Positions 8,354 to 19,966 of a stretch of 64,000 nucleotides of DNA are shown here, one piece after another; within the stretch, counting starts at the first letter, position 1; each line of letters starts with the position of its first letter. The position numbers and the translations under genes are program-made. The notes under the pieces were generated by a model. That model searched no databases, was not told the origin of the DNA, and saw nothing but the letters and a program-made list of their open reading frames with translations. The stretch lies in NCBI RefSeq assembly GCF_013449375.1, contig NZ_JACDRR010000025.1:1-64000 (forward strand), read 5' to 3'. The stretch comes from Pectobacterium sp. CFBP8739 (GTDB lineage: Bacteria > Pseudomonadota > Gammaproteobacteria > Enterobacterales > Enterobacteriaceae).

Positions 8354-10723
8354 TCAGGATTCTTTTTCCGCTTTTGCCACCCAGTCTCGCAGTACCTGAA
8401 CGTCGTGACGCCAGTCGTGCTTAAGTTCATCGACCCATTCCTGCACGTTATCCCACCATGCTGGTAACGATGAAGTCTGAATCTGCTGGGCGACCTGCTG
8501 CAAATGCCGTAACCCGACGGAACCCGCTGCCCCTTTGATTTTGTGCCCTTCTTCCGTGATGCCTTTCTGGTCACGCGCCGTCATGTTGGAATCCAGAATC
8601 GCCAGATAGCTCGGCATCATCTGTTCAAACATCTCCAGGCTCTGATGAATCAATTTCGGCCCCACTAAATCCAGATACTGTTCCAGCATCGGGATATCCA
8701 ACAGATCTTCTTCTGCTTTTGTCATTTCATCACCTTCCTCCACCGCCAGTTCTTCCGTCCACACCGTGTGAGTATCCCAGAATTGTTTGATGACAGCCGT
8801 CAGAGCCGGCACCGATAGCGGTTTGCTGAGCACGTCATCCATACCCGCATCCAAATATTCGCGTTTATCTTTCAGCACGTTCGCCGTCAGCGCCACCAGC
8901 GGTGGCAGGCTGCGGTTGCCATAACGCGAACGCAACTGACGCGCGACGTCCAGTCCGGTCATATCCGGCAATTGAATATCGAGCAGCACCAGATCGAACT
9001 CATCGGGGTCGAACATATCCAGCGCTTCCTGCCCAGTCATGGCGACATCCACGCTATTGCCCAACTTTTCCAGCACCGAACGCGCGACGACCACGTTCAG
9101 TTCGATATCTTCCACCAGCAGGACGTGCAGCGCCGGTAACGGCAAATCATCATCGTCGTCCTGCCCGCTTCCTGCTTCATCGACGCTCGGCGCAATGACC
9201 GTCAGGGTAAAGCAGGAACCCTTGCCTTGCGTGCTGGAAACCTGGATATCGCCACCCATGTTCTGCGCCAGACGCTTCGATACGGCAAGACCGATTCCCG
9301 TCCCTGTCGCTGGCTTGCCGCCATGCTGGTCTTTGACCTGATAATACATGGCGAAGATTTTTTCCAGCTCATCCGCTGGAATCCCCATCCCAGAATCTTC
9401 CACTTCAAAGCGCAGGCGATCGCCTTTTTCATGCCAGACGCGCACCACAATTTCGCCTTTTTTGCCGTTCTCACCTTTCGGCGTGAATTTCACCGCGTTA
9501 CTAAGGAGGTTCCACAGAATCTGCCGCAAGCGTGTGCCGTCAGTAATGACTTTCTGCGGCAAAGGCTGATGCTGATCCATAATCAGCTTCAGGCCTTTCG
9601 GTTCCGCCAGCAGGCCGCCGAGGTTCTCCAGATCCACCAGAAAACCGGTGAAATCGATCGGCTGGTTATCCAGTTGCACCTTGCGGCGCTCCTGTTTGTC
9701 CATCTCAATCACGTCGTTAAAGATATTGCCCAGCGTAATCGCGCTGACGTGGATGGTTTTCAGGTATTTTTGCTGTTCAGGATCAAGTTGCGTATCCAGC
9801 AGGATGCGACTTAACCCAACAATGCCATTAAGCGGCGTACGAAGCTCGTGGCTGATGGTTGAGATAAAGGTGGTCTTGTCCCTACTGGCGTTCTCTAACG
9901 CGTCCTGATAACGCTTACGCTCCGTTATATCGCGTCCAAATCCCATCAACCCGTGACGTTTACCCATCCGGTCATAAAACGGCACCTTGCGCAGCTCAAA
10001 ACAGGCTTTACGGCCATCGGGATACACCAGCCACTGTTCATAAGTCAGAGAAACGTTGTGGCGGAACACTTTTTCGTCCGTCTCCATCACTTTCTCGGCA
10101 ATATCGGGGGAGTAAACATCCTGCGGCGTCAGGCCAATAAGTTGCTTCTGGCTTTTGCCCACCAGCAGCTCCATCGCGCGGTTGCAGCCGGAGAATTCTT
10201 TATCTTCGTTACGGTAGTAAACCAAATCTGGTGAAGCATCGAGGAACGAACGCAGCAACGCCGACTGTTGCTCCAGCTCAATCTGCGCCTGTTCGCGGCG
10301 GGATATCTCGTCTTTGAGTCGGCTCATCACCAGCGCACGCGCGTCTTCGGCTTTGATACGGTCAGCGATTTCCTGATTGAGCTGCGCGATGTTCTCCTGA
10401 AGTTGCTCGTTCAGCTCCAGATCCCGATGGCGCATTTCTTCCAGCTTCGCTACCAGCTTCGACAGCCGCTGGCGCGACTCTTCGAGCTGTTCCACCACCA
10501 CGGAGAGAAAATAAACGGCCCAGGGCGTAATCAACAACCCAAAGAAAATGGAACGGACGACGTCGATGTTCTCGACTTCTCCGCTGAGCAACAGGGTGAC
10601 GGCCATTTGCACCACCATCGCCAGCAGCACCAACACCGAGGCCAGTAGCAGTGAAAAACGGACAAGCCCCAGTTTTACCATCAAATCAACATAGTATTGC
10701 GCCAACAGACGAATTTGCTTCAT
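8354..10723 (-). CDS. arcB: Aerobic respiration control sensor kinase ArcB
   Basis: Tripartite hybrid histidine kinase that senses the quinone pool and phosphorylates ArcA. 789 aa in this order: two membrane helices (about 22-47 and 58-77), a coiled-coil linker (80-150), a PAS domain with Cys180 and Cys241 at the positions of the redox-switch cysteines of E. coli ArcB, an HisKA domain with His292 in STISHELRTPLNG, an HATPase domain (N box WNLLSNAVKFTP, GTGIGLAVSK), a receiver with Asp582 in LVLLDIQLPD, and a C-terminal HPt domain with His727 in EEGHKIKGAAGS. All relay residues are present. It is about ten residues longer than E. coli, mostly an acidic DDDDD linker before the receiver. arcZ lies just past its 3' end on the other strand. 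Confidence 0.97.
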   Translation of the reverse strand: MKQIRLLAQYYVDLMVKLGLVRFSLLLASVLVLLAMVVQMAVTLLLSGEVENIDVVRSIFFGLLITPWAVYFLSVVVEQLEESRQRLSKLVAKLEEMRHRDLELNEQLQENIAQLNQEIADRIKAEDARALVMSRLKDEISRREQAQIELEQQSALLRSFLDASPDLVYYRNEDKEFSGCNRAMELLVGKSQKQLIGLTPQDVYSPDIAEKVMETDEKVFRHNVSLTYEQWLVYPDGRKACFELRKVPFYDRMGKRHGLMGFGRDITERKRYQDALENASRDKTTFISTISHELRTPLNGIVGLSRILLDTQLDPEQQKYLKTIHVSAITLGNIFNDVIEMDKQERRKVQLDNQPIDFTGFLVDLENLGGLLAEPKGLKLIMDQHQPLPQKVITDGTRLRQILWNLLSNAVKFTPKGENGKKGEIVVRVWHEKGDRLRFEVEDSGMGIPADELEKIFAMYYQVKDQHGGKPATGTGIGLAVSKRLAQNMGGDIQVSSTQGKGSCFTLTVIAPSVDEAGSGQDDDDDLPLPALHVLLVEDIELNVVVARSVLEKLGNSVDVAMTGQEALDMFDPDEFDLVLLDIQLPDMTGLDVARQLRSRYGNRSLPPLVALTANVLKDKREYLDAGMDDVLSKPLSVPALTAVIKQFWDTHTVWTEELAVEEGDEMTKAEEDLLDIPMLEQYLDLVGPKLIHQSLEMFEQMMPSYLAILDSNMTARDQKGITEEGHKIKGAAGSVGLRHLQQVAQQIQTSSLPAWWDNVQEWVDELKHDWRHDVQVLRDWVAKAEKES

Positions 10724-10821
10724 AGCGATTTCCCTTAGTCACCCACCCGCGCATCATAACGTAAAACGGCGGCTTATACGGTGCTGCCGCACAGATTCAG
10801 CCACCAATGCCCTGTGGCACA

Positions 10822-11751
10822 TTACACATCAGCATAGCGATAGGGCGTGCCCAGCGCAGAACCCTGTACGCCATGCGTTTGTAGGTAGCGATCCAGTTCT
10901 ACCATGCCCGTCCAGCGATTTTCACACCAGAGCGGGGCAAGCAGGGTGGGCCGGCGCGCGCTGGCGGAGATGCGATGATAGATCACCTCCGGCGGTGTAT
11001 GGCGAATCATCTCTCCCGCCGTCTCCACGTAGCGCTCCAACGCCAGCTCGGGTAGCCTTCCCGCTCGCCAAGCTTTCGCCATCGTGCTGCCTTCCACGAT
11101 ATGGAGCGGATGCAGCTTAATGCCCTCCACGCCGGTCTCAACCACCTGCTCCAGCGTCGATAAGCAGCGCTGGGCGTCTTCTCCCGGTAAACCGACAATC
11201 AGATGGCTACACACCTTCAGACCGCGCGCACGTGCGCGGCGGGTGGTTTCCTGATAGCAGGCGAAGTCATGTCCGCGATTAATCCGGTGCAACGTTTTAT
11301 TACACGCGCTTTGCAACCCCAGTTCGAGCCAGACCTCATAGCCCTGTTCGTGATAGCGAGACAATAAATCCAGCACCGCATCAGGCACACAGTCGGGGCG
11401 CGTGCCCACGCAAAGCCCCACCATTTCGGCCTGTTTCAGCGCTTCCTGATACATGCTTTCCAACACCTGAACCTCAGCATAGGTACTGGTATACGCCTGG
11501 AAATACGCCAGATAGCGTTTGGCACGGTTCACCTTTCCCGCCTGCGTTTCCAACTGCTGCGCGATGCTGCGTTGCTGCATCTGTTCATCGGCAAATGAAG
11601 CTACATTGCAGAACGTACAGCCGCCTCGCCCCAGCGTGCCATCGCGGTTTGGGCAATTAAACCCGCCGTGCAGCGTCAATTTGTGGATCTTCTCGCCATA
11701 GCGACGCTGAAGATTTCCGCCAAACATATTGATTAATTTTTGCAATTGCAT
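10822..11751 (-). CDS. yhcC: Radical SAM protein YhcC (TIGR01212 family)
   Basis: Radical-SAM enzyme of the YhcC family with no assigned substrate. Near the N-terminus HGGFNCPNRDGTLGRGGCTFC supplies the cysteines for the 4Fe-4S cluster in the family's unusual spacing. Further on are VGTRPDCVPD, YEVWLELGLQSACNKTLHRINRGHD and HLIVGLPGED, typical of the SAM-binding half-barrel. 309 aa, full length. It is divergent from gltB across a large regulatory gap, as in E. coli. Confidence 0.92.
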   Translation of the reverse strand: MQLQKLINMFGGNLQRRYGEKIHKLTLHGGFNCPNRDGTLGRGGCTFCNVASFADEQMQQRSIAQQLETQAGKVNRAKRYLAYFQAYTSTYAEVQVLESMYQEALKQAEMVGLCVGTRPDCVPDAVLDLLSRYHEQGYEVWLELGLQSACNKTLHRINRGHDFACYQETTRRARARGLKVCSHLIVGLPGEDAQRCLSTLEQVVETGVEGIKLHPLHIVEGSTMAKAWRAGRLPELALERYVETAGEMIRHTPPEVIYHRISASARRPTLLAPLWCENRWTGMVELDRYLQTHGVQGSALGTPYRYADV

Positions 11752-12039
11752 ATTCTAGCCTGCTCCCTTGAGGAACAGCAGACTACCTTTCTCTTGCCCC
11801 CTTCGCGATGACCGCGATCAATCACACACACCCCAACGAAATGCATTTTTATTCGCTTTTAGTGAAAATAAACTCACGTCGGTGCTAATTAATTTTTCTT
11901 ATCCTCTATGTGCGCTTGATGAAAAGATGAAGCAATACTTAAAAATAGTTTCATGAAATCTAAAAGTAACCATATTCAGCATAATATGCTACAACGAAGA
12001 AATAATGCAGCATGGATAAGGGTTCTCGCGCTTTTGTAT

Positions 12040-12055
12040 AGTGATACAGCTCACA
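12040..12055. promoter_or_regulatory. Candidate CRP binding site upstream of gltBD
   Basis: AGTGATACAGCTCACA matches the CRP core TGTGA-N6-TCACA at 9 of 10 positions. It is centred about 150 bp upstream of the predicted gltB start point. CRP control of gltBD is known in E. coli; occupancy here is inferred. Confidence 0.55.
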
Positions 12056-12165
12056 CTTCAATTAAACGACATAGTCATTTACCGAGATAGTTTTTCTAAA
12101 AAAATCATTATCTTTCATAGGTATAATTAAAAATTATCGTTTATCAGTACATTTTGCACAGGTAT

Positions 12166-12194
12166 TTGACCTGAACAGGCTTTCTCGCTAATTT
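12166..12194 (+). promoter_or_regulatory. Candidate gltB promoter
   Basis: TTGACC (12166-12171), a 17-bp spacer, then TAATTT (12189-12194). The -35 matches consensus at five of six bases; the -10 is moderate. It would give a leader of about 200 nt before gltB. Confidence 0.5.
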
Positions 12195-12402
12195 GGAAAT
12201 CCGCTGGAAGCTTTCCTGACGGGTCCATGATTCGTCATATTTATGCAGTAAATGAAGACTCCCTCTAAAAACAAGTCATTTACCACTTGTGAGACCGTCA
12301 CGAGAGGCCGAAGAAGAGAGCGTAATACTAGCCGCTCGACGCCACGGTGCTTTCTCGCAGTAGGTTGTGAGAGTCACACAGAGCCTGGGGAGGTTCACTA
12401 AT

Positions 12403-15400
12403 ATGTTGTACGATGCATCCCAAGAGAGAGATAACTGTGGTTTCGGATTAATCGCCCATATAGAAGGTGAGCCGAGCCACAAAGTAGTGCGTACCGCGAT
12501 TCACGCGCTCGCACGTATGCAGCACCGTGGCGCAATCCTTGCTGACGGCAAGACTGGCGACGGCTGCGGTTTATTACTTCAGAAGCCCGATCGCTTCTTT
12601 CGTCTGGTGGCGGAAGAGCACGGCTGGCGTTTAGCCAAAAACTACGCCGTTGGCATGATGTTTCTCAATCAGGACGAAGATCTGGCTCGCGCCACCCGTC
12701 GGATTGTAGAAGAAGAGTTGCAGAACGAAACGCTGTCCGTATTAGGCTGGCGTGAAGTGCCGACCAATCCAGACGTCCTAGGGGAAATCGCCCTGTCGTC
12801 CATGCCGCGTATTGAGCAAATTTTCGTTAACGCCCCCGCTGGCTGGCGTCAACGTGATATGGAACGCCGTCTATTCATGGCGCGTCGCCGTATCGAAAAG
12901 CGTATCGAGGACAAAGAGTTCTACGTTTGTAGCTTCTCTAATTTGGTCACAATCTACAAAGGTCTGTGTATGCCGGCAGATCTGCCGCGCTTCTACCTCG
13001 ATCTGGCCGATCTGCGTCTGGAATCTTCGATCTGTCTGTTCCACCAACGTTTCTCAACCAATACCGTACCCCGTTGGCCGCTGGCGCAGCCGTTCCGCTA
13101 TCTGGCGCACAACGGCGAAATCAACACCATTGCCGGTAACCGCCAGTGGGCACGCGCGCGTGCTTACAAGTTCAAAACGCCGCTGATCCCAGATTTGCAG
13201 GATGCCGCGCCGTTCGTCAACGAAACCGGCTCTGACTCCAGCTCGCTGGATAACATGCTGGAACTGTTCCTGAGCGGCGGGATGGATATCATCCGCGCCA
13301 TGCGCCTGCTGGTTCCGCCAGCCTGGCAGAACAACCCAGATATGGATCCGGAACTGCGCGCCTTCTTCGACTTTAACTCCATGCACATGGAGCCGTGGGA
13401 TGGCCCTGCCGGTATCGTCATGTCCGACGGGCGCTATGCCGCCTGTAACCTGGATCGTAACGGCCTGCGCCCTGCGCGCTACGTCATCACCAAAGACAAG
13501 CTGATCACCTGCGCGTCTGAAGTCGGTATCTGGGATTATCAGCCGGATGAAGTGGTTGAAAAAGGCCGCGTTGGTCCGGGTGAACTGATGGTCATCGACA
13601 CCCGCAGTGGCCGTATCCTGCACTCTGCTGAAACCGATGACGATCTGAAAAGCCGCCACCCTTACAAAGAGTGGATGGAGAAAAACGTTAAGCGTCTGGT
13701 GCCGTTTGAAGAGTTGCCAGACGATCAGGTCGGTAGCCGTGAATTCGACGATGAGCTGCTGGAGACCTTCCAGAAACAGTACGGTTACAGCAGCGAAGAG
13801 CTGGATCAGGTCATCCGCGTGCTGGGTGAGAACGGTCAGGAAGCTACGGGTTCGATGGGCGATGACACGCCGTTCGCCGTGCTGTCCAGCCGTCCACGCA
13901 TCATTTATGACTACTTCCGTCAGCAGTTCGCGCAGGTAACCAACCCGCCGATCGACCCGCTGCGTGAAGCCCATGTGATGTCGCTCGCGACCAGCATTGG
14001 TCGTGAAATGAACGTGTTCTGTGAGGCGGAAGGTCAGGCTCACCGTCTGAGCTTTAAATCGCCGATCCTGCTTTACTCCGACTTCACACAGCTGACATCG
14101 CAGGATGAGCTGCACTATCGTGCTGTTATCTTGGATCTGACGTTTGATCCGTCGCAGCAATCGTTGCAACAGACGATCGAGAAGCTGTGTGACGAAGCAG
14201 AAAGCAAAGTCAGAGACGGTGCCGTTCTTTTGGTGCTCTCTGACCGCGGCATTAGCGAATCACGCTTGCCTGTCCCTGCGCCAATGGCCGTCGGTGCCGT
14301 TCAGCGCCGTCTGGTCGAAAAGAGCCTGCGTTGTGATGCCAACATCATTGTCGAAACTGCCAGCGCACGCGATCCGCACCACTTTGCCGTGCTGTTAGGT
14401 TTTGGTGCGACAGCGATCTACCCGTACCTCGCTTACGAAACGCTAGCGCGGATGGTGGATAACCGCACCATCGACAAACCTTATCGTGCCGTGATGTTGA
14501 ACTACCGTAACGGCATCAATAAAGGCCTGTACAAGATTATGTCCAAAATGGGCATATCGACGATTGCGTCTTACCGCTGCTCCAAGCTGTTTGAAGCCGT
14601 GGGCCTGCACAAAGATGTATCGACGCAATGCTTCCTAGGCGTCGTCAGCCGCATTGGCGGGGCAAACTACAGCGACTTCGAACAGGATCTGCTGAACCTG
14701 TCCAAGCGCGCCTGGCTGAAACGCAAAACGCTGGAACAGGGCGGCCTGCTGAAATTTGTTCACGGCGGCGAATACCATGCTTACAACCCAGATGTTGTCA
14801 CCACGCTGCAAACGGCGGTGAAAACGGGGGAATACAGCGATTACGAACAATACGCCAAGCTGGTTAACGAGCGTCCGGCGGCTACACTACGTGACCTGCT
14901 GGCGCTGAAGCCACAGGAAGGCGCAGCCATCGCGATCGACGACGTTGAACCTGCATCTGAAATGTTCAAACGCTTCGATACCGCAGCCATGTCTATCGGC
15001 GCACTGAGCCCTGAAGCTCATGAGTCGCTGGCTGAGGCGATGAACGGACTGGGCGGCTTCTCCAACTCCGGTGAAGGCGGCGAAGACCCCGCGCGTTACG
15101 GTACCAATAAAGTGTCCCGTATCAAGCAGGTTGCCTCTGGTCGCTTTGGTGTGACGCCAGCCTATCTGGTTAACGCCGATGTGATTCAGATTAAAGTGGC
15201 GCAGGGCGCGAAGCCGGGCGAAGGCGGTCAGTTACCGGGAGATAAAGTCACACCGTACATTGCCCGTCTGCGCTATTCCGTGCCAGGCGTGACGCTGATT
15301 TCACCACCACCGCACCACGATATTTACTCTATCGAAGATCTGGCACAGCTGATTTTCGATCTGAAGCAGGTCAACCCGAAAGCGATGATTTCGGTAAAAC

Positions 15401-16863
15401 TGGTGTCCGAACCGGGCGTCGGAACGATCGCTACAGGTGTTGCCAAGGCGTATGCCGACCTGATTACCATCGCTGGTTACGACGGCGGTACCGGTGCCAG
15501 CCCATTGTCTTCCGTGAAATACGCGGGCTGCCCGTGGGAACTGGGTCTGGTAGAAACACAGCAAGCTTTAGTATCCAACGGTTTGCGCCACAAAATCCGC
15601 CTTCAAGTGGACGGTGGCCTGAAAACCGGTCTGGATATCGTCAAAGCAGCGATTCTGGGTGCGGAAAGCTTCGGCTTCGGTACCGGGCCAATGGTCGCGC
15701 TGGGCTGTAAATACCTGCGTATCTGCCACCTGAATAACTGTGCGACCGGCGTTGCCACGCAGGATGAGAAGCTGCGCCGCGATCACTACCACGGTCTGCC
15801 TGAGCGTGTGACCAACTACTTCCAGTTCATCGCACACGAAACTCGCGTGCTGATGGCAGAGCTGGGCGTCAGCCGTCTGGTCGATCTGATTGGTCGTACC
15901 GATTTGCTGGTTGAACTGGACGGTTTCAGCGCGAAACAGAATAAGCTGGATCTGTCGCCGCTGCTGCACGCTGCACAGCCTCAGCCGGGCAAAGCGCTGT
16001 ACTGCACGGAAAGCAACCTGTCGTTCGATAAGGGCTTGCTGAACAAAGAGCTGCTGGCACAGGCACAGCCGCACATCGATTCGAAACAGGGCAAAGCGCT
16101 CTACTTCGATATCCGCAACACCGATCGCTCCGTCGGCGCGACGCTGTCCGGTGCGATTGCCGAGAAACATGGCGATCAAGGGCTGGCTGGCGATCCGATC
16201 AAAGCCTACTTCTCTGGTACCGCAGGGCAGAGCTTTGGCGTCTGGAACGCCGGCGGCGTGGAACTGAAATTAACCGGCGATGCCAATGACTACGTGGGCA
16301 AAGGCATGGCGGGTGGCAGCATCTCCGTGCGTCCTCCGGTGGGTTCCGCCTTCCGCAGCCACGAAGCCAGCATCATCGGTAACACCTGTCTCTACGGTGC
16401 GACTGGCGGTAAGCTGTTTGCCGCAGGCCGTGCGGGTGAACGTTTCGCCGTACGTAACTCCGGCTGTATCACCGTGGTAGAAGGCATCGGCGATAATGGC
16501 TGTGAATACATGACGGGCGGTATCGTCTGCGTACTGGGTCGTACCGGCGTGAACTTTGGCGCAGGCATGACCGGCGGGTTCGCCTACGTGCTGGATGAAG
16601 ACGGTGAATTCCGCAAACGTGTTAACCCAGAACTGGTGGAAGTGCTGGATGTGGAAGAGCTGGCTATTCACGAAGAGCATCTGCGTGGCCTGATCACCGA
16701 GCACGTACAGAATACCGGTTCACACCGCGGAGAAGAGATCCTCGCTAACTGGCCGACCTGGGCACCGAAGTTTGCTCTGGTGAAACCGAAGTCAAGTGAT
16801 GTGAAGGCATTGTTGGGTCACCGTAGTCGTTCCGCAGCCGAGCTGCGGGTTCAGGCGCAGTAA
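12403..16863 (+). CDS. gltB: Glutamate synthase [NADPH] large subunit
   Basis: Large subunit of NADPH-GOGAT, which transfers the glutamine amide nitrogen to 2-oxoglutarate. The start is ATG 12403 with GGGGAGG upstream, giving 1486 aa; a GTG 36 bp earlier is less likely because it would contain that ribosome-binding site. An 11-residue propeptide precedes Cys12 (NCGFGLIAHIEG), the N-terminal nucleophile of the class II glutaminase domain (about 12-430). A central domain and the FMN-binding synthase domain follow, with GYDGGTGASP and the 3Fe-4S cysteines in CKYLRICHLNNCATGVA. A C-terminal beta-helix domain is rich in Gly (GGSISVRPP, GNTCLYGATGG). gltD follows after 9 bp as an operon. Confidence 0.98.
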   Translation: MLYDASQERDNCGFGLIAHIEGEPSHKVVRTAIHALARMQHRGAILADGKTGDGCGLLLQKPDRFFRLVAEEHGWRLAKNYAVGMMFLNQDEDLARATRRIVEEELQNETLSVLGWREVPTNPDVLGEIALSSMPRIEQIFVNAPAGWRQRDMERRLFMARRRIEKRIEDKEFYVCSFSNLVTIYKGLCMPADLPRFYLDLADLRLESSICLFHQRFSTNTVPRWPLAQPFRYLAHNGEINTIAGNRQWARARAYKFKTPLIPDLQDAAPFVNETGSDSSSLDNMLELFLSGGMDIIRAMRLLVPPAWQNNPDMDPELRAFFDFNSMHMEPWDGPAGIVMSDGRYAACNLDRNGLRPARYVITKDKLITCASEVGIWDYQPDEVVEKGRVGPGELMVIDTRSGRILHSAETDDDLKSRHPYKEWMEKNVKRLVPFEELPDDQVGSREFDDELLETFQKQYGYSSEELDQVIRVLGENGQEATGSMGDDTPFAVLSSRPRIIYDYFRQQFAQVTNPPIDPLREAHVMSLATSIGREMNVFCEAEGQAHRLSFKSPILLYSDFTQLTSQDELHYRAVILDLTFDPSQQSLQQTIEKLCDEAESKVRDGAVLLVLSDRGISESRLPVPAPMAVGAVQRRLVEKSLRCDANIIVETASARDPHHFAVLLGFGATAIYPYLAYETLARMVDNRTIDKPYRAVMLNYRNGINKGLYKIMSKMGISTIASYRCSKLFEAVGLHKDVSTQCFLGVVSRIGGANYSDFEQDLLNLSKRAWLKRKTLEQGGLLKFVHGGEYHAYNPDVVTTLQTAVKTGEYSDYEQYAKLVNERPAATLRDLLALKPQEGAAIAIDDVEPASEMFKRFDTAAMSIGALSPEAHESLAEAMNGLGGFSNSGEGGEDPARYGTNKVSRIKQVASGRFGVTPAYLVNADVIQIKVAQGAKPGEGGQLPGDKVTPYIARLRYSVPGVTLISPPPHHDIYSIEDLAQLIFDLKQVNPKAMISVKLVSEPGVGTIATGVAKAYADLITIAGYDGGTGASPLSSVKYAGCPWELGLVETQQALVSNGLRHKIRLQVDGGLKTGLDIVKAAILGAESFGFGTGPMVALGCKYLRICHLNNCATGVATQDEKLRRDHYHGLPERVTNYFQFIAHETRVLMAELGVSRLVDLIGRTDLLVELDGFSAKQNKLDLSPLLHAAQPQPGKALYCTESNLSFDKGLLNKELLAQAQPHIDSKQGKALYFDIRNTDRSVGATLSGAIAEKHGDQGLAGDPIKAYFSGTAGQSFGVWNAGGVELKLTGDANDYVGKGMAGGSISVRPPVGSAFRSHEASIIGNTCLYGATGGKLFAAGRAGERFAVRNSGCITVVEGIGDNGCEYMTGGIVCVLGRTGVNFGAGMTGGFAYVLDEDGEFRKRVNPELVEVLDVEELAIHEEHLRGLITEHVQNTGSHRGEEILANWPTWAPKFALVKPKSSDVKALLGHRSRSAAELRVQAQ

Positions 16864-18312
<1,449 letters not shown>

Positions 18313-18327
18313 ACCCACTTCTCTTAA

Positions 18328-18355
18328 GGGCAGCGCTGGCTGCCCTTTTCTTTTT
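18328..18355 (+). terminator. gltBD intrinsic terminator
   Basis: Hairpin GGGCAGC / GCTGCCC with a short loop, followed by TTTTCTTTTT, 37 bp after the gltD stop codon. Confidence 0.85.
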
Positions 18356-18365
18356 CCGTCGTTAC

Positions 18366-18377
18366 CCGAAATTTCGG
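18366..18377. promoter_or_regulatory. Palindrome upstream of budC, possible operator
   Basis: Perfect 12-bp palindrome CCGAAATTTCGG, about 135 bp upstream of the candidate budC promoter. No regulator is assigned; it is listed only as a possible protein-binding site. Confidence 0.35.
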
Positions 18378-18505
18378 TTAGCGGTCGATGGCAATCAGCT
18401 CTATATCTCTATACGGAACATCACACCAGAAAGTCCAATAAAACCTTTATATTTTCACTTCTCTCTAAAGAATTTTTCGTAATAAATCCCGCAATATCAC
18501 GCTAA

Positions 18506-19348
<843 letters not shown>

Positions 19349-19366
19349 TAATTATTTAGCTAATAA

Positions 19367-19411
19367 GTGGTTATCTAACAAGTAGTTATATAACAATTGG
19401 TTATATAACAA
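19367..19411. repeat. Degenerate 15-bp tandem repeat after budC
   Basis: Three adjacent units: GTGGTTATCTAACAA (19367-19381), GTAGTTATATAACAA (19382-19396) and TTGGTTATATAACAA (19397-19411). Each contains a small inverted repeat (GTTATATAAC). It lies between the budC stop codon and the shared terminator. Confidence 0.8.
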
Positions 19412-19422
19412 CAGGAATAGAA

Positions 19423-19445
19423 AAGGGCACCGCAGTGGTGCCCTT
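19423..19445 (-). terminator. sspB terminator, probably bidirectional with budC
   Basis: 9-bp stem AAGGGCACC / GGTGCCCTT with a 5-nt loop. On the minus strand it is followed by TTTT, 10 bp beyond the sspB stop codon. It also sits downstream of convergent budC. Confidence 0.75.
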
Positions 19446-19454
19446 GAAAATGAA

Positions 19455-19961
19455 TTATTTCACCACCCGCAGCGACGGTCTGCCACCTTTAGGCGGCTGT
19501 GGTGGTTCATCATCAGAACCGGGGCCATCGTCAGGGGCTTCAGAATCAGGCGGACCCTCGACAATCGACATCACCGCTCCTGAAGAGGAAGCGCCTTCCT
19601 GGAAGTCATCAAATTCACCTGCGGATTCTTCATAAGCAGGTTCAGGCTCAAACATCGTTCCAGCCCCGTTCTCACGCGCATAAATCGCCATGACGGCCGC
19701 CATCGGCACGTAGACTTGGCGCGGTACGCCGCCAAAACGGGCATTGAAACGAACGCTGTCATCAGCTAACTCAAGGCCGCCAACAGCGCGCGGTGCGATA
19801 TTCAGCACGATCTGGCCGTCACGGGCGAACTCCATCGGCACCATAACACTCGGCAGAGTGACATCTACCACCAGATGCGGCGTTAATTGGTTATCCAGCA
19901 ACCAATCATAAAAAGCCCGTAATAAATACGGACGACGCGGAGACAGTTGAGACAACGCCAT
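19455..19961 (-). CDS. sspB: ClpXP protease specificity-enhancing factor SspB
   Basis: Adaptor that binds ssrA-tagged proteins and delivers them to ClpXP. The N-terminal substrate-binding domain (about residues 1-115, beginning MALSQLSPRRPYLLRAFYDW) is followed by a long acidic, Pro/Gly/Ser-rich unstructured tail. The tail ends KGGRPSLRVVK, the XB peptide that docks on the ClpX N-domain. 168 aa. It follows sspA after 5 bp on the same strand, so the two form one transcript. Confidence 0.96.
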   Translation of the reverse strand: MALSQLSPRRPYLLRAFYDWLLDNQLTPHLVVDVTLPSVMVPMEFARDGQIVLNIAPRAVGGLELADDSVRFNARFGGVPRQVYVPMAAVMAIYARENGAGTMFEPEPAYEESAGEFDDFQEGASSSGAVMSIVEGPPDSEAPDDGPGSDDEPPQPPKGGRPSLRVVK

Positions 19962-19966
19962 ACAGT

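Larger units (their letters stand above)
11752..12402. promoter_or_regulatory. yhcC-gltB divergent regulatory region
   Basis: About 650 bp, AT-rich in the middle, without a convincing gene. A 62-codon open frame at 11768-11956 has no ribosome-binding site or recognisable product. The region holds a CRP-like site (12040-12055), a candidate gltB promoter (12166-12194) and a leader of about 200 nt. In E. coli the corresponding region binds Lrp, IHF and CRP; the AT-rich stretch 12080-12150 would suit Lrp and IHF, but no individual site is claimed. Confidence 0.7.

Noticed and set aside
8260-8574. 104-codon minus-strand frame at the arcB 3' end
   Set aside because: Out-of-frame shadow of arcB with no ribosome-binding site or known domain.
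11768-11956. 62-codon frame in the yhcC-gltB gap
   Set aside because: AT-rich random frame with no ribosome-binding site or similarity; region is regulatory.
13054-14169. 371-codon minus-strand frame inside gltB
   Set aside because: Antisense shadow produced by the high GC third-position bias of gltB.
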